This document shows positions 53,001 to 64,000 of a stretch of DNA of 64,000 nt, piece after piece. This DNA is from Ophthalmolycus amberensis (Eukaryota > Chordata > Actinopteri > Perciformes > Zoarcidae): the NCBI GenBank assembly GCA_024529925.1, contig JAFEUB010000736.1, forward strand, positions 873,501 through 937,500. The letters run 5' to 3'. The first letter of the stretch is position 1. Each line of letters begins with the position of its first letter. A program made the translations under genes and the position numbers. The notes beneath the pieces were generated by a model that saw nothing but the letters and a program-made list of their open reading frames with translations, searched no databases and was not told where the DNA came from.

Positions 53001-56000
53001 TAATTGTGACACTAAGACACCAATACTTAAGTGATATTGTTTTAAAGTACGAAACGCTGACAATAGGTGTGAAATGTGGCGACAATAGAGACACGTTTTT
53101 ACAGGAGAAGGTATCAAAACTACTGAAACTCTTTTCAAATCACTCACGCCACATTTTGCATAAATAATGACTTTAAAACTCTCGTCCAAGCGGAGTAAAC
53201 CATGTGACATCAGAGGTTCTGTCTCTTTTTTGTCTCTGGTTATTCTGAGAGAAAAACAACAAAAATGTCTCAAGCTAATTAAGATTTGTGTTGTCTGATG
53301 AGATGAACAATTATGAGCCATCACTCTGTCACAAGAATGAATCTAGTCAAGCCATCCTGCTGAGACTCATTTTCACCACTGAGGGGGCTGTTTCAGCTTC
53401 CATGTAATATCAAAGTATCTGCAAAGTACTTTTTAAAACTCTAGTATGAACTGAAATAAAGCTGAAACATATGCTAATTTCTTGATTAACGGATACATGT
53501 ATTTTGTCTATAAAATGCCATAACATTCTCCAGAGCCCAAGGAAACATTACAATTGTTTTTGTCGAGGAAAAAGCCTAAAAATCAAAGACTGTCAATCAC
53601 AGAAAAAAAGCAACAAATCCTCACATTAGAGGGCCAGGAACCATCAGATTAATTAACGGTTAATCGATTATCAAAATAGTTGTCAATTAACAAATCAACT
53701 AATTATTTTAATTGATCAAATTCACCTTTACATTGAGCCACACAAAATTACCTAAAATCTATTATTGAACAATCAGGTCATCTCCCATTCAGCCAATATA
53801 CTACTTCCATTGAAGGGCATTGTTTTATACTCCTGTGTATAAGTGTACTATGTACTGTGTATTACTATACAGCCTCATTACCGTAGCTTTGCTGGGCGGA
53901 ACCTTCTCCTTCTCCTGCCTCTCCTCCGTCTCTCCTCTCCTCCTCCGCAGCTCAGCGCTGACACTGCGCTCGAGGTGAGACACCTGCCAAAAAGCCACGC
54001 AGCCACACAGAGACAACAGCTGCGCCAGACACACGCAGTTCACTGCAGGAGAGAGAGACACATGTGGTTAAGAGCATGCTGGGCACGTTACACTGAGTCA
54101 ATGTGGACCAAAGAGACTCACCTTGTTCACTGGACTCTTGAGATCCATCTTGCATTTGGCTGGCGTCCTTATTGACCTCGCCACCTTCTGCAATCTGATC
54201 TAGTAAGAGGCGAGCGCTGCGCTGGAGCAGCCGGGAGCACAGCTGGTCAGGGGACTCGGCCAGGAAGTAGAGGAGACGGACAGCTTGCTCCATGAAGCTC
54301 TGCCAATAAGGGTCTTCCATCGCCACACCTGGAGCAGTCGGGTCAGAGGGAGAGACCAGCGTGAAGTGGTGAACGCTAAGACGAACAAATCCCTCAACAA
54401 AGGGCACATTTGTCTGCGTTTACCTTCCGCGATGGCCTGTGTGAGGCAGGTGAAGAGCTGATGGTCCTGTGGCAGTCTGAATGGAGCACCTTTTGATTGC
54501 TGGTGGAGATAATGCAGCAGATGTTAACATGGTGTTGAAACCCTTTACATGTTCACGTTCAAAGCTTTGATTGAATTTGAAAACATTTTAAGTAAGAAAG
54601 AAATGTGAATCTAATTCATCAGATTGAATACGGTTTTACGAAACCAACTTTCTTTAATAAATATAACTCGTCGGTGTCGTCAACACACATTGCAGCGCTT
54701 GCTGTCTGTGTGCTGTAAAGAAGATCTGTCGGCGTGACATTTAACACAACGGTGTTGCCGTCTATTGTGTGTGTACGTGTGTGGTCCCGCCTGGCTGGCG
54801 GACCCCTTCACACAGATTTCAGCCGATTCTACAAATATTTTAATAGCCTACAAATAATATTAGTGTAGTTAATCGTTATCTGCAACTGTGCAGAAAAAAC
54901 TGGTTCAAACAGAATGAATAGAAAAAAAAAGGCAAAAAACTAAAGTTGTGAAGCATTTGAATGTCGATTTAGAATTTGAACGCCAACGTTATGGACGAAG
55001 CTTCAAACTACTTTGGTGCAGCCCTACGTCAGTTTCTCGTTCCTCAAAGTTATGGTTGGATGCAACTACAACAAATTTACAAAAAACGTCATGAAATATG
55101 AAGCTGATAAAACAATGTTGAGTATGTTTTTAAGGCTAAACGTTGGGTTTTAAAATCTCTACTTGTAGAAGAGAAGATTTTCGACTCAACGCGCTCAGGT
55201 GAACGTGGCCCTCTGGTCATTAGGACCAGCTTAGAGGCAGATCATGACTCCTGTCTCCTTATCATGACTCCTGTCTCCTTACCCTGACGTGGTCCGTGAT
55301 GCTGCAGGTGGTGAGGACGGCATCTCTGGCCAGAAGAAAGTCTTCAGTCACTTTTTCTCCCAGAGCCACGGAACAAAGAGTGTCCAGATTACTGAGGACC
55401 ACCTCCCTCTCTGCCCTGTTGGATTCGCATAAATACAAAAAAAAAAATACATTTTTTTTAAGTATAGATTTTATATTTTCTCAATGATCATATGATTATG
55501 CAAAGTGAGGTAATAACATCTCTGCCCTACATCACCCCAGCCACTGTGTGCTGGCCTTGCCAGTGCTAGGCTGCTGCCCAGATAATGCGTGCAGGAGGAT
55601 GGTTAGGAGAAGCACATACGATTTAATAGGTTACGAACGCTGCCGGCTGGCTGAAGAGAGGCAGCAGTGTGGGTGGACTGCAGATAGACTCTTAACTCAC
55701 TCTTCCCTGCAGCTGTGTCAGTCTTTGAGGTAGATTGAGGGGGAACATTAAAAAAATATAATATATATATATAGTGAAATGCACTGGCAAGGAGCCTAGT
55801 TATATGGTCGTGACTTAGATTACAATGAAGAGCCGAGGCTGAGCGTGTATTCTGACTAATGAGGAGATTTGCTGAATGTGGAGTAGCTGAAGCACCAACA
55901 TGTAAAAGGACGCACCTCTACAGAGGAATACAGCAGATTTTACATCGTTTTTTTAACCATTTAACTGAACTTTAACACAAAACTACAATGAAATAAGATA

Positions 56001-59000
56001 AAACCAATTCCTGTCCATTCTAATAAAATGCACAAGGTTCAGAGCGCAAACATATTGAACTTTTTCAGATCTAGATACAAGCAAAAAAAAATAAAAAATA
56101 AAACTCCAGTTGACATCGGCATTAAAGGTTTTGCCATGAAATTGTCTCATGTCGGTAGTTCTTTCATTGAAGGTCTGCAGTGTATTATTTAAAAAAAAAA
56201 ACACAAAACAAGCTTTAGGCCTCGAGTAAATATTTCTGAGAAGCCATGTGACTGTAACTTCCACATTAAATTTAGATTCAACGAACGTGTGAGCAATTGA
56301 ACACAAACTAAGTTGACTTTTTGTTCAGTTCTGCTGCGTTTGTACACAGGTTCGATAGAGTAACACTGTCGCTTTAAGAAGTAATCTATTTTCACACCCA
56401 CAGCGTTCAGAATGAATTCTAATGGGAATATCATTAGTTTCCAGTGAGCCACATGAAGTCATGAGAAAAGGACTGCTCGGTGTTGCAGAAACATCACGAC
56501 TCATCGTACACCTCATGAAGCTCCAGATAGATCTGCTCTCACCAGTCAACACGCCTCATCCACAGTAAACAAGGCACGAGTATCTACAGCTAATGCAACC
56601 ACTAAAGTCATAATAACAGAGTTGTTTATGTTGCATTAATGGACTAAAATTGCATTTCGTTGTGCAACCCTGTGTAGCAGAATTACCATATTTGTTTTGA
56701 TTGGCATGTCCACCTACTCTTCTGCACAATACGTGCATAATGAGGTCAGATCACAACGTTGACAATGAGAAAATTAATAAACAAGTGTTGCAATGGGATT
56801 GATAAGTTATCGAGATAGTGATCCAAATACCAGGATGAATGATTCAGAGTACACTACGGGTGACTGGATTTTACATTTCCTTGGATTAAACACAGAAAAA
56901 GGGATGCACTGTGACCGATTATACAACTACTGCTTAAGTTACTGAACAGTCACAGTAGGAGGGGCTGAGTTACTTTGGGCTGCACCTTTAAAGCAGAGTG
57001 GCATTTCAAGTTAAAACCTCTCATTTAGTGAACTTCTAGGACCCCTTTCTCTCAGCATGGCATTAAAACATTGGTTTCTTAGGAGCGTACAGAAAGTGGC
57101 CCCCCGTCTTACCGTGCAGCCATACCCAGCAGTAACACTGCAGCTCGCCTTTGTAAGCCGGAAGTTTCTCGTTTGCCGGTAAACCTCTCCCACAAGACCT
57201 GCACCACAGTGGACTGGAGATGGCTTCCACTGCCAAAGAACTCCTGCACCTGAAGGAAACACCAGAAGCATGTCACCATTCTTCATACGTTTTATACAAA
57301 ATACAGAAAACACAAAGTAAATAAAAGTTACACTGAACATTTTATGGCTGGTTCCTTTGAATATTCTATATAGTTGTGTACTGTAGAAATGATCCATACC
57401 AGTGTAATAAAAGTGTTACTCACTATTTCCTCAAGACACTGGATTGTTCCCAGAGATGCATCCACCATCAGCTCAGAGAGACTGTCGACCAGAGTGTGGG
57501 CTTTCAGCCTAATGGAAGACGAGAGAGCTACTTTGAGAAGAGAACGCAACAAAGATTCTACTTTCAGCACAATAATATTACCTGTCATTTTGAGAATGTA
57601 CACATAATGCAACATAGTAGAGAATCATGTGATTTCATGGCATGTTGTTTTAACTACAGTAACTACTGTTAAGCCAGGCGCCTAAACCTGAAGCGACGTA
57701 ATCAGAATCCCAACTGTCCCAATTTGTAGAGCTGTACAGAATGTCATTTTTTTTAACATTCAAGGATTCTATTGAGGTTTTTGAATGAAATATATATAAA
57801 TGTAATTAATGGAGCGGTTAGATTGCTGCCAGATCGCCTCGTTAATGTGGGTGCGTGCCTCCCTTCGGCAGAGGAGCAAATTGTTTTTTTGACTGCAGTG
57901 AAAATGTTTTTGAAAGGCTAAATGACAACAAATCTGGATTGAAGCAATTTCAATAAAGCTCATCTGTTGGACTTTACAACAGCCTGGGGTTTTTGGAAAG
58001 GTTTGGATCACAACAGACGTAAACAATCCTATGACAGGTTTGAACAGAATGAACAGACGTGCAAAAAAAGTAAAAGCTGCACAGCATTCAATGTTATCAA
58101 TGGATCTTTTGACAGCCCTACAAATGCATATCAAAATAAATGTAGTATCAGCTGAAATCACATTAAATAGTTAATGTTGGGGCCTTTCATATCGTCATGC
58201 ATGTGCGAGGTAGTTTCACACACCGGATGGTGTCTCCCTGAGGGTTTAGGTAGAGGCGCCGGTAGGCTTGAACGACGGCATCTTTAATGGCAGCGTCGGT
58301 TGACCAGACCAGAGGCAACATCTTCCTCACCCCGATGACAGAGTTGGCAATGCTGAACTCGCACACGGTCACACAAAACTGCACAGCCTCCAGGACCACT
58401 GAAACCAAACACTGCTTTTGTCAAACGTCAAAATATGTCTTTGATAAATGATATTGAAACGCACACAGTTGAGTAGGTTTGCACTCTGAGTACTGCCTCT
58501 ACCTGAAGTGGTTTTCCAGTAGAGCATGGCGTTAATGACAGCGATTGCTCTCTCCACCTGTAAGGCGAAGGTTTCCGTGTCTTTCAGGTACTGCACCAAC
58601 ATCTCTTGTTTCTTCAGCTCCCCATCCTCCTCCTCCACCTCCACCTCTTTCTGGGGGGTTGGTGGTAAGTTCTGGCTGAGCTCAGAGGCGTCCTCATCAG
58701 AGCCTGAGGAAAACACCAGGTGTTGAATAATGTAAAGTACGGTAAAAAGCAACCACACAGGATTTCAAATAAACCATTTTTACATTGCTGCTCGATTAGT
58801 CAACACTTCCTGCAGCTGCAGTAATTGGGTTAAATCTATTCTCCGTGAGGCAGCGACACAAGTGTTACATTAACAGCACACTAAGGAATAAGCCATTCAA
58901 TTCTGATTGCCTTTGCACACTAGTCTCATTTTTGCCTTCTGCCAGTATTACAGGGCCAGAGTACATACAATGTATTAAAAATATATAAAGTAAAGACTTG

Positions 59001-62000
59001 TTGTTGCCTGGGCTTTGTCCCCATGATGTGATCGGCTGGGGTGAATTTAGACTTTTAGAGAAAACCCTGCACATGATGATTAAGGCCGACAGACAGCTAA
59101 CATTTAGGATGGAACTTGTAATTGTGTTTTTTGTTCTCCCCGTCTGAACTGCTGGAAGATAAGTCTTCAAACAAAGGCTAAAATTTCAAAAGGCAGCACA
59201 AACATTTTATGTTCATCAACTGAGTGTACTGATTTCTTTCATGTAATGACAGTAACATTTTGTAATTCAACACGTTTATCTGGCAGTGTTTTATGCTCTA
59301 AAATAGATCCTCTACTCGCAGTCATATTATATATATCATATATTATAGAGGAGCCCGTTTTAATGATTTGAAAGTAAGCAATAATGTGAAATAAATGTCC
59401 TCCAATCGAGAGGAAATGCAAAGAACTGAATATTAAATGTGTTCAATCATGCTTCCATTAGGACTCGCATCAGAGAGCTCTTATGATAGAAACGCATCAG
59501 GTGAACCGAGTGGCGGCTTTACCTTTGAATATCAGAGCCAGTGTGTCCATTAAAGTCTCAGGGGTGAGAGTGGACAGAGAAGCAAACATTTCAGATTCAG
59601 GGAAGCAGCCGTGGGCTCTGATACAAAGACGCACAGCATTCCTGAAGAGAGGGAAGACAAAAGAAACGTCACGTATATTGTAGGCTCGTTGACAGTGTGG
59701 GAGAAAGAACTCCTTGAGGTAGTGACTCACGGTCAACTTTTACCGGGGCCAACACCTGTGATTGGCATCACCTGTATTTGTTGACACGGAGGAACTGAGC
59801 AACCTTCACTGCAGTCACTCGGTCGTCCTCTGCCTCCTTGTCCTCCTCCACAGCTTCACTTGTTGGCTCCAGCTCTGCCCTGACAGTGACGAGCAGCTCT
59901 GGCTCCATGGCGGCCCACAGCTCGGATGCTTTAATTATCACCACTGCCGGGAGGGAGAGGGAAAGGAAGATTCAAATTCAATAAGGATGACGCAGGTTAG
60001 AGCTACAAAGAAAATGAGGAACAACTGACACAAAAAGGTTACAAATTAAATCAATTAGCAGCAGGAGGACAGAATGGTAAGGGAACTGCTCTTTGGATAA
60101 AAATTGAGGTTCTATGTTGGGCTCTAGAGAGCCAGCATTTGATCATATTTTGCTATTGTGCCACATTATTCTTATGCTAGCTACACACAGTTGTGAGCTA
60201 ATAAACAAAATGTATTATAAAAAACAAGGATGACGTTAAGGGCTGTACAGAATAGCTTTATTCATAACGTCAACATTCAAATTCTAAATGCTGCACGATT
60301 CTTCTTGTCATTCTGTTTAAACACAGTATTTCTGCACAGTTGCGGATAATTAGGCTACACCATCAGTATCATACTATTTGTAGAATTGTAATTGAAAGGT
60401 GGCTGCTTAGGATTGTTTCTGACTCCAAACATTTCATTAACTTCAGAAGCAAACTGTCAAAGTTAAATGGAAAAAAAGGTGTGAAAATGTAAACATTCAA
60501 ATCAAATTAGGGTTTTAAACGAATGAGTTTCTGAACTTGACCCTCAGATTACCAAAGAAGCAACTCACAGCTGACTGAACATTGAAGAGAGCTGGGTGAG
60601 CTCCTTGCCTCTCACACATGTACACACACTGTCGGCTTCATACCCGTGATTACTCCTCTGTAACTTTAAAAAGGACTAATTAGGGTTGAGCCAAGTCACT
60701 GTTGGCAGGCCCTTACAGCAGAGCAGGAACGCTCCTCTGCTCTGCCAAGATTACCTGCCAATAGAGGCAAGAAGAACCCAGCTCTCACTCAGTAAGCTCG
60801 TATTCGCCTTGGTCTCATCACTGGGTGACACGTCACAGAGCATAAAGACAAATAAACTTCTGAGTTCATCCTTACCGGGTGCTTTCCCCTCCAGTTTCTC
60901 TTTCATCTCTCTCAGTTTAGTCGTCTCTTTCTCCAGCGGTTTCTTCAGATCCGCACTGCTAAGCTGAAGGAGAGACGAGAACATATTTCAGTGAGATTGT
61001 GAAATCTGAAAAAAAGAAGCCTTTCTGGGTCATCATTAATCGTGTTGCTTCTAGTGACCTTGCAGCTATAGGGGTTGTGTGCGATGAATGCTGCCAACAG
61101 CTGGATAGCGCTCTTCACCGCATTTATAGATTTGTCCATCAGTCGCCCCACAGCCAGCTCCATCACCTCACTGTACTTGCACAGGGGCAGTGCCTAAACA
61201 CACAAAGATTGTGATCATTACCAAGTGGAGCATTTAACAACATGCATTTACAGATACTCTGTAAGAGAATGAAACATACTTTGCTGTTGACGATGCGTGC
61301 GTAGACCTGCAACACACGTGCCCTGACATGGGAATGCGTGTCGTGCAGATGTTCCTGCAGCGTGTCAAAGAAGCGGTCGCGGTCGGCTTTACCGGACTCG
61401 TCGAGCCCGTCACCAAACAGGACCTGTACAAGGATCTCCCCCAGCACCTCACACACAGCGACGCGCATTGTGTGGCTCTGGAAAACAGTAGGAAGCGGGG
61501 AATAAGTCTGCTTCTAATCTTGTGTCAGTAACATGATAATATTAATCATTGACTCTTTAGTGAGGATTTCTGTGTCTTGGCAAATCTTGCAAGAATGATG
61601 CATTAAAACTACTTGAGTGAATTAAATTGACTTGAGTATATAAACACATTACTTTGTCTCCAGTTGAGTTTCTGAACTCTGCCATCAGATTACCAAAGAA
61701 GCAACTCATTGCTAACTGAACAGCAAAGAGAGCTGGGTGAACTCCTTGCCTCTTACACATGCGCGCGCACACACAACAAACACACTGTCAGCTTCATCCC
61801 AGCAATTACTCTGCTGTGACTTTAGAGGAATAATTTGGGTTGCGCCAAGTCACTGTAGGCAGGCCCTTACAGCAGAGCAGGAATGCTCCCCTGCACTGCC
61901 AAGATTACCTGCCAATAAAAAGCAAGAAGAACCCAGCTCTCCTTCAGTAAGCTCGTATTCGCCTTGGTCTCATCACTGGGCAACATGTCAACTGAACAGG

Positions 62001-63703
62001 AGGAAAAATAAACATAAGCTATGTGTGGAAGGGACTCTGAAGAATTGCAGAGTTTGTGCTTTTTCTTCTGGTTTCTTGTGCCAGTATGGCAACACTCATC
62101 AAGTCCTCAATGAGGGGTGATGCATTGTGCCACTATAACAGCAAACATTGCACCCGAGCAACAGAACATATCGACCAAATAAAACGGCAGAAATTCACAC
62201 ATTATTTTCCTTTTGAGGGTCACTTCATAGTGAACGCAAACTCGAACATGGAGACTATCTTAAATGTAATTGGATGCTGTCATGTGTGAAAATATTACTA
62301 CAAATGGTCTGTTACTCTGTGATGCCATTGTAGCACATTCCTGTTGACATCGAGCTAACATTACTGTAAAAGCTAATCACAACAAAGGATAATTAAATTG
62401 AATTACAGCTCAGTCATCCTCAGACTGGCAAACTACCCAAACCGTTACACAGAAAGTCTTGAAGGGGACAAAGAAGTGTTTGTAGGGAACGGGATGTCCC
62501 AACATCATTATTATATACACGTTCATGTCAGATAATTGTCACAGCTAACTGCTATTAATACTCCTGTAATGATTCAATGTTAGCAGGATGAACATGTTCA
62601 GGTATTCAGTACCTCTCCTTCCAGGTGTGTGATGAGCACACTAATGTTGGGGATCATTAATTCAGGCACCAGGGCGCCGAGTTCTGCAACGAAGGAAGAA
62701 AAAGCTTTGACCCCCGACGCCTCTCTAGCCAGCTCCTCGCTTGACCTCTGACCAATCTCCCTGAAGGAATGGGGTAAAAGAAAGGTATGAATTTCCAAAC
62801 ATGATTATTTGCAACCAAAGATTAGATCAGATTAACAAAGAGGATTATTTGTTGTAAACTCAATATGCACAGAAATTATGCATACTGACCTTATAACTTC
62901 TCCTATGATCGCTCTGACTCCATATTCTGTGCTCCACACAGACACGGCCTGAGCAAACACGGACGACAACTGCTCAAAGTGTTGCAGCAACTGGATCACC
63001 TTTACACTTGCACCTGTAAGAGTTAAGAGAGGGTATAAACTAACATCTAAATGTATGCTGAATAGCAATAGGTCTTGTAATGATTTATTATACATATTTA
63101 TGAAACTGCACGGGTTGACATGCTCCCTCATTTATAACTATCGCTCACAATTTCAGCATTTGACTGCGAGACTAACCCAGAAGGTGGTTGTACTTCTTGA
63201 TTAGCACTCCCAGTAGATGGATTATACAATCTCTGGTGGGTTTGCTCTTGACATGGCTGATGGTTGGGTTCTCAAGTAGTTTATAGCAACAGCAGGTCAC
63301 ACAACTAAGAGACGAAAGGGACAAAACAAAGACTACAAAAGTTTGTTCATGTTGACATTAAATGAAGCAACTGAACACGACCATCTAACCTTTTTAGGTT
63401 TGGTGTCAAGAAAACGTAATTTTTATTTACGCTCCAATGTTATCAGTGCCAGGTAAAGATTCTAAGAAGAAAGTAGTAAATGACACAAACTAACTGAATA
63501 AAGACAGCTACGTCTGACACTGTACTCTTGCCCAGAGCTCCTTAATCAGCTGGGTACCTGATGAACTCTTCCTCTACCAGGGAGAGGCTCCAGAGGGAAC
63601 GGATGTCCAGCTGGAGGAGCTGGACGAGGGCCTGCAGAACCTTCTCCCTCTCGCTGTCCCATTGTAGCAGTCCTTCTCCGCCGCCTTTGCCCTTTTTGCC
63701 ACC
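47035..63703 (-). CDS. ncapd2: Condensin I subunit CAP-D2 (partial, N-terminus outside window)
   Basis: HEAT-repeat regulatory subunit of condensin I, required for mitotic chromosome compaction. Exons: 63558-63703, 63177-63304, 62890-63013, 62613-62760, 61280-61477, 61059-61193, 60876-60963, 59772-59943, 59523-59641, 58503-58703, 58224-58398, 57424-57508, 57113-57249, 55283-55415, 54424-54499, 54122-54328, 53882-54042, 52749-52860, 52440-52563, 51991-52146, 49961-50138, 49777-49871, 49492-49572, 48297-48480, 48044-48212, 47804-47947, 47035-47117. Every junction is in phase; 3759 nt give 1252 aa, matching human from about residue 165 on. Landmarks: QLLQLDIRSLWSLSLVEEEF, HVRARVLQVYARIV, NAVKSAIQLLAAFIAHNPYS, VDASLGTIQCLEE, EAELIRKICETELL, KGQVSEVAVLLIDPEAHIAS, NAIYNLLPDIISRLSDPERG and YITKERQTESLVEKLCQRFR. 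The C-terminus has an acidic run and basic TP sites (FVTPQKSRK, SETPKVTTP), the expected CDK-target region. The first about 165 codons lie past the right edge. Confidence 0.97.
47812..47843 (-). repeat. ncapd2: Coding (GAG)n trinucleotide repeat in ncapd2
   Basis: A (CTC)n run on the plus strand in exon 47804-47947, encoding nine consecutive Glu followed by Asp/Glu residues in the C-terminal tail. Human NCAPD2 has an acidic tail here as well; length is expected to vary in frame. Confidence 0.9.
50340..50575. repeat. Fish dispersed repeat (same family as 16755-16925)
   Basis: Contains GAAACATGAATGTCTGGACA, GGGTCATCAAAGTCAGTGTG, CATGAATGTCTAACCATTCA and GAGATATTTCAGTCTGGACC. Lies in the ncapd2 intron between exons 49961-50138 and 51991-52146. 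Confidence 0.6.
51420..51433. repeat. Poly-G tract
   Basis: Run of about 14 G residues in the ncapd2 intron between exons 49961-50138 and 51991-52146. Confidence 0.9.
53634..53720. repeat. Degenerate repeat with TTAATCGATTA motif
   Basis: Contains TTAATTAACGGTTAATCGAT and ATAGTTGTCAATTAACAAAT, resembling the family noted at 5479-5560 and 31970-32080. In an ncapd2 intron. Confidence 0.5.
54860..55030 (+). repeat. Dispersed repeat copy A (inverted partner at 60240-60365)
   Basis: CTGCAACTGTGCAGAAA, CAAACAGAATGA, TTTAGAATTTGAACG and a terminal TGCAGCCC-type end match, in reverse complement and in order, blocks of 60240-60365. Both lie in ncapd2 introns. Confidence 0.6.
55241..55280. repeat. 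Perfect 20-bp tandem duplication at a splice donor
   Basis: ATCATGACTCCTGTCTCCTT occurs twice in a row and ends 2 bases short of the coding end of ncapd2 exon 55283-55415, within its donor site. The outer copy lacks the GT and should not act as a decoy donor. Confidence 0.95.
60240..60365 (-). repeat. Dispersed repeat copy B (inverted partner of 54860-55030)
   Basis: In reverse complement it shows CCGCAACTGTGCAGAAAT, TTTAAACAGAATGACAAG, AGCATTTAGAATTTGAATG and GACGTTATGAATAAAGC, parallel to copy A. Lies in the ncapd2 intron between exons 59772-59943 and 60876-60963. Confidence 0.6.
60531..60840. repeat. Intronic duplicated segment, copy 1
   Basis: About 300 bases that match 61668-61993 in direct orientation with many shared 20-mers, e.g. 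CAGATTACCAAAGAAGCAAC, AGGCCCTTACAGCAGAGCAG and TAAGCTCGTATTCGCCTTGG. It ends about 35 bases from ncapd2 exon 60876-60963. Confidence 0.92.
61668..61993. repeat. Intronic duplicated segment, copy 2
   Basis: Direct-orientation partner of 60531-60840, about 1.13 kb away, with scattered substitutions and small indels (for example an added GCGCGCACACACAACAAA stretch). The copies lie in different introns, with ncapd2 exons 60876-60963, 61059-61193 and 61280-61477 between them. Confidence 0.92.
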
Positions 63704-63943
63704 CTGTGTGACAGACAACCTGTTGAGCCCAACAGATACTCAACTCAAAAGCTACACAAACCATAAAATTGACCATTGAAGTTAATGTTCATTATATGCC
63801 CTCAGGTTACCAAAGAATGTAGTTCATTATTGCCAAACCAACTACAGATTATAGCCTCTTGCCAGCTGATACATATACATTCATACAGCAACACAAACAC
63901 ACAGAGACAAACAAACATCCGCACATTGTCTGATATCTCCTAC

Positions 63944-63961
63944 CTGACCTGTCCCATTGCT
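63944..63961 (-). other. ncapd2: Candidate 18-bp microexon of ncapd2
   Basis: A donor CAGGTCAG|GTAGGAG at 63944/63943 lies upstream of exon 63558-63703, which starts in phase 0. The frame ending in phase 0 has a stop 11 codons upstream, so only a short exon (18 bases, SNGTGQ, acceptor CCCCCCAAG) is possible. Weak acceptor; may be a false site. Confidence 0.25.
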
Positions 63962-64000
63962 CTTGGGGGGCCGAGGTTATCGAAGATAACAAGTTAACTG

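Overview
The window is vertebrate nuclear DNA, almost certainly from a ray-finned (teleost) fish. The evidence is spliced genes with GT-AG introns and phase-matched exons, fish-style dispersed repeats (LINE-type 3' tails, a tRNA-derived SINE), long AT and CA microsatellites, and a gene set matching the human 12p13.31 neighbourhood (TNFRSF1A, LTBR, CD27, NCAPD2, GAPDH, IFFO1). I rebuilt each gene exon by exon by hand. Splice phases and total lengths agree for six of the seven genes; the seventh (ltbr-like) is off by one base.

Layout: 629-5195 (-) tnfrsf1a, a death receptor; 10465-14574 (+) a cd27-like receptor; 15386-19526 (-) an ltbr-like receptor, convergent with cd27 and carrying a one-base frameshift in its third coding-exon CRD; 24570-33693 (-) iffo1, an intermediate-filament-family protein; 36431-40045 (-) gapdh with its promoter near 40.6 kb; 43868-44498 (-) a two-exon C-type natriuretic peptide precursor; 47035-63703 (-) ncapd2, the condensin I HEAT subunit, 27 exons visible, with its N-terminus beyond the right edge. 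Between the genes lie repeat-bearing spacers of about 0.8 to 5.3 kb in which I see no further gene.

The left third is an immune receptor cluster: one receptor with a death domain and two with TRAF-type tails. The right two thirds are housekeeping and structural genes (nuclear lamina/DNA-repair scaffold, glycolysis, mitotic chromosome compaction) plus one peptide hormone. I found no sign of an operon-like or novel multi-gene system. The most notable points are the ltbr-like frameshift, the natriuretic peptide gene beside gapdh, coding minisatellites in the stalks of two receptors, a roughly 930-bp AT satellite with 60-bp higher-order repeats inside tnfrsf1a, and a retroelement-like small ORF in an iffo1 intron.
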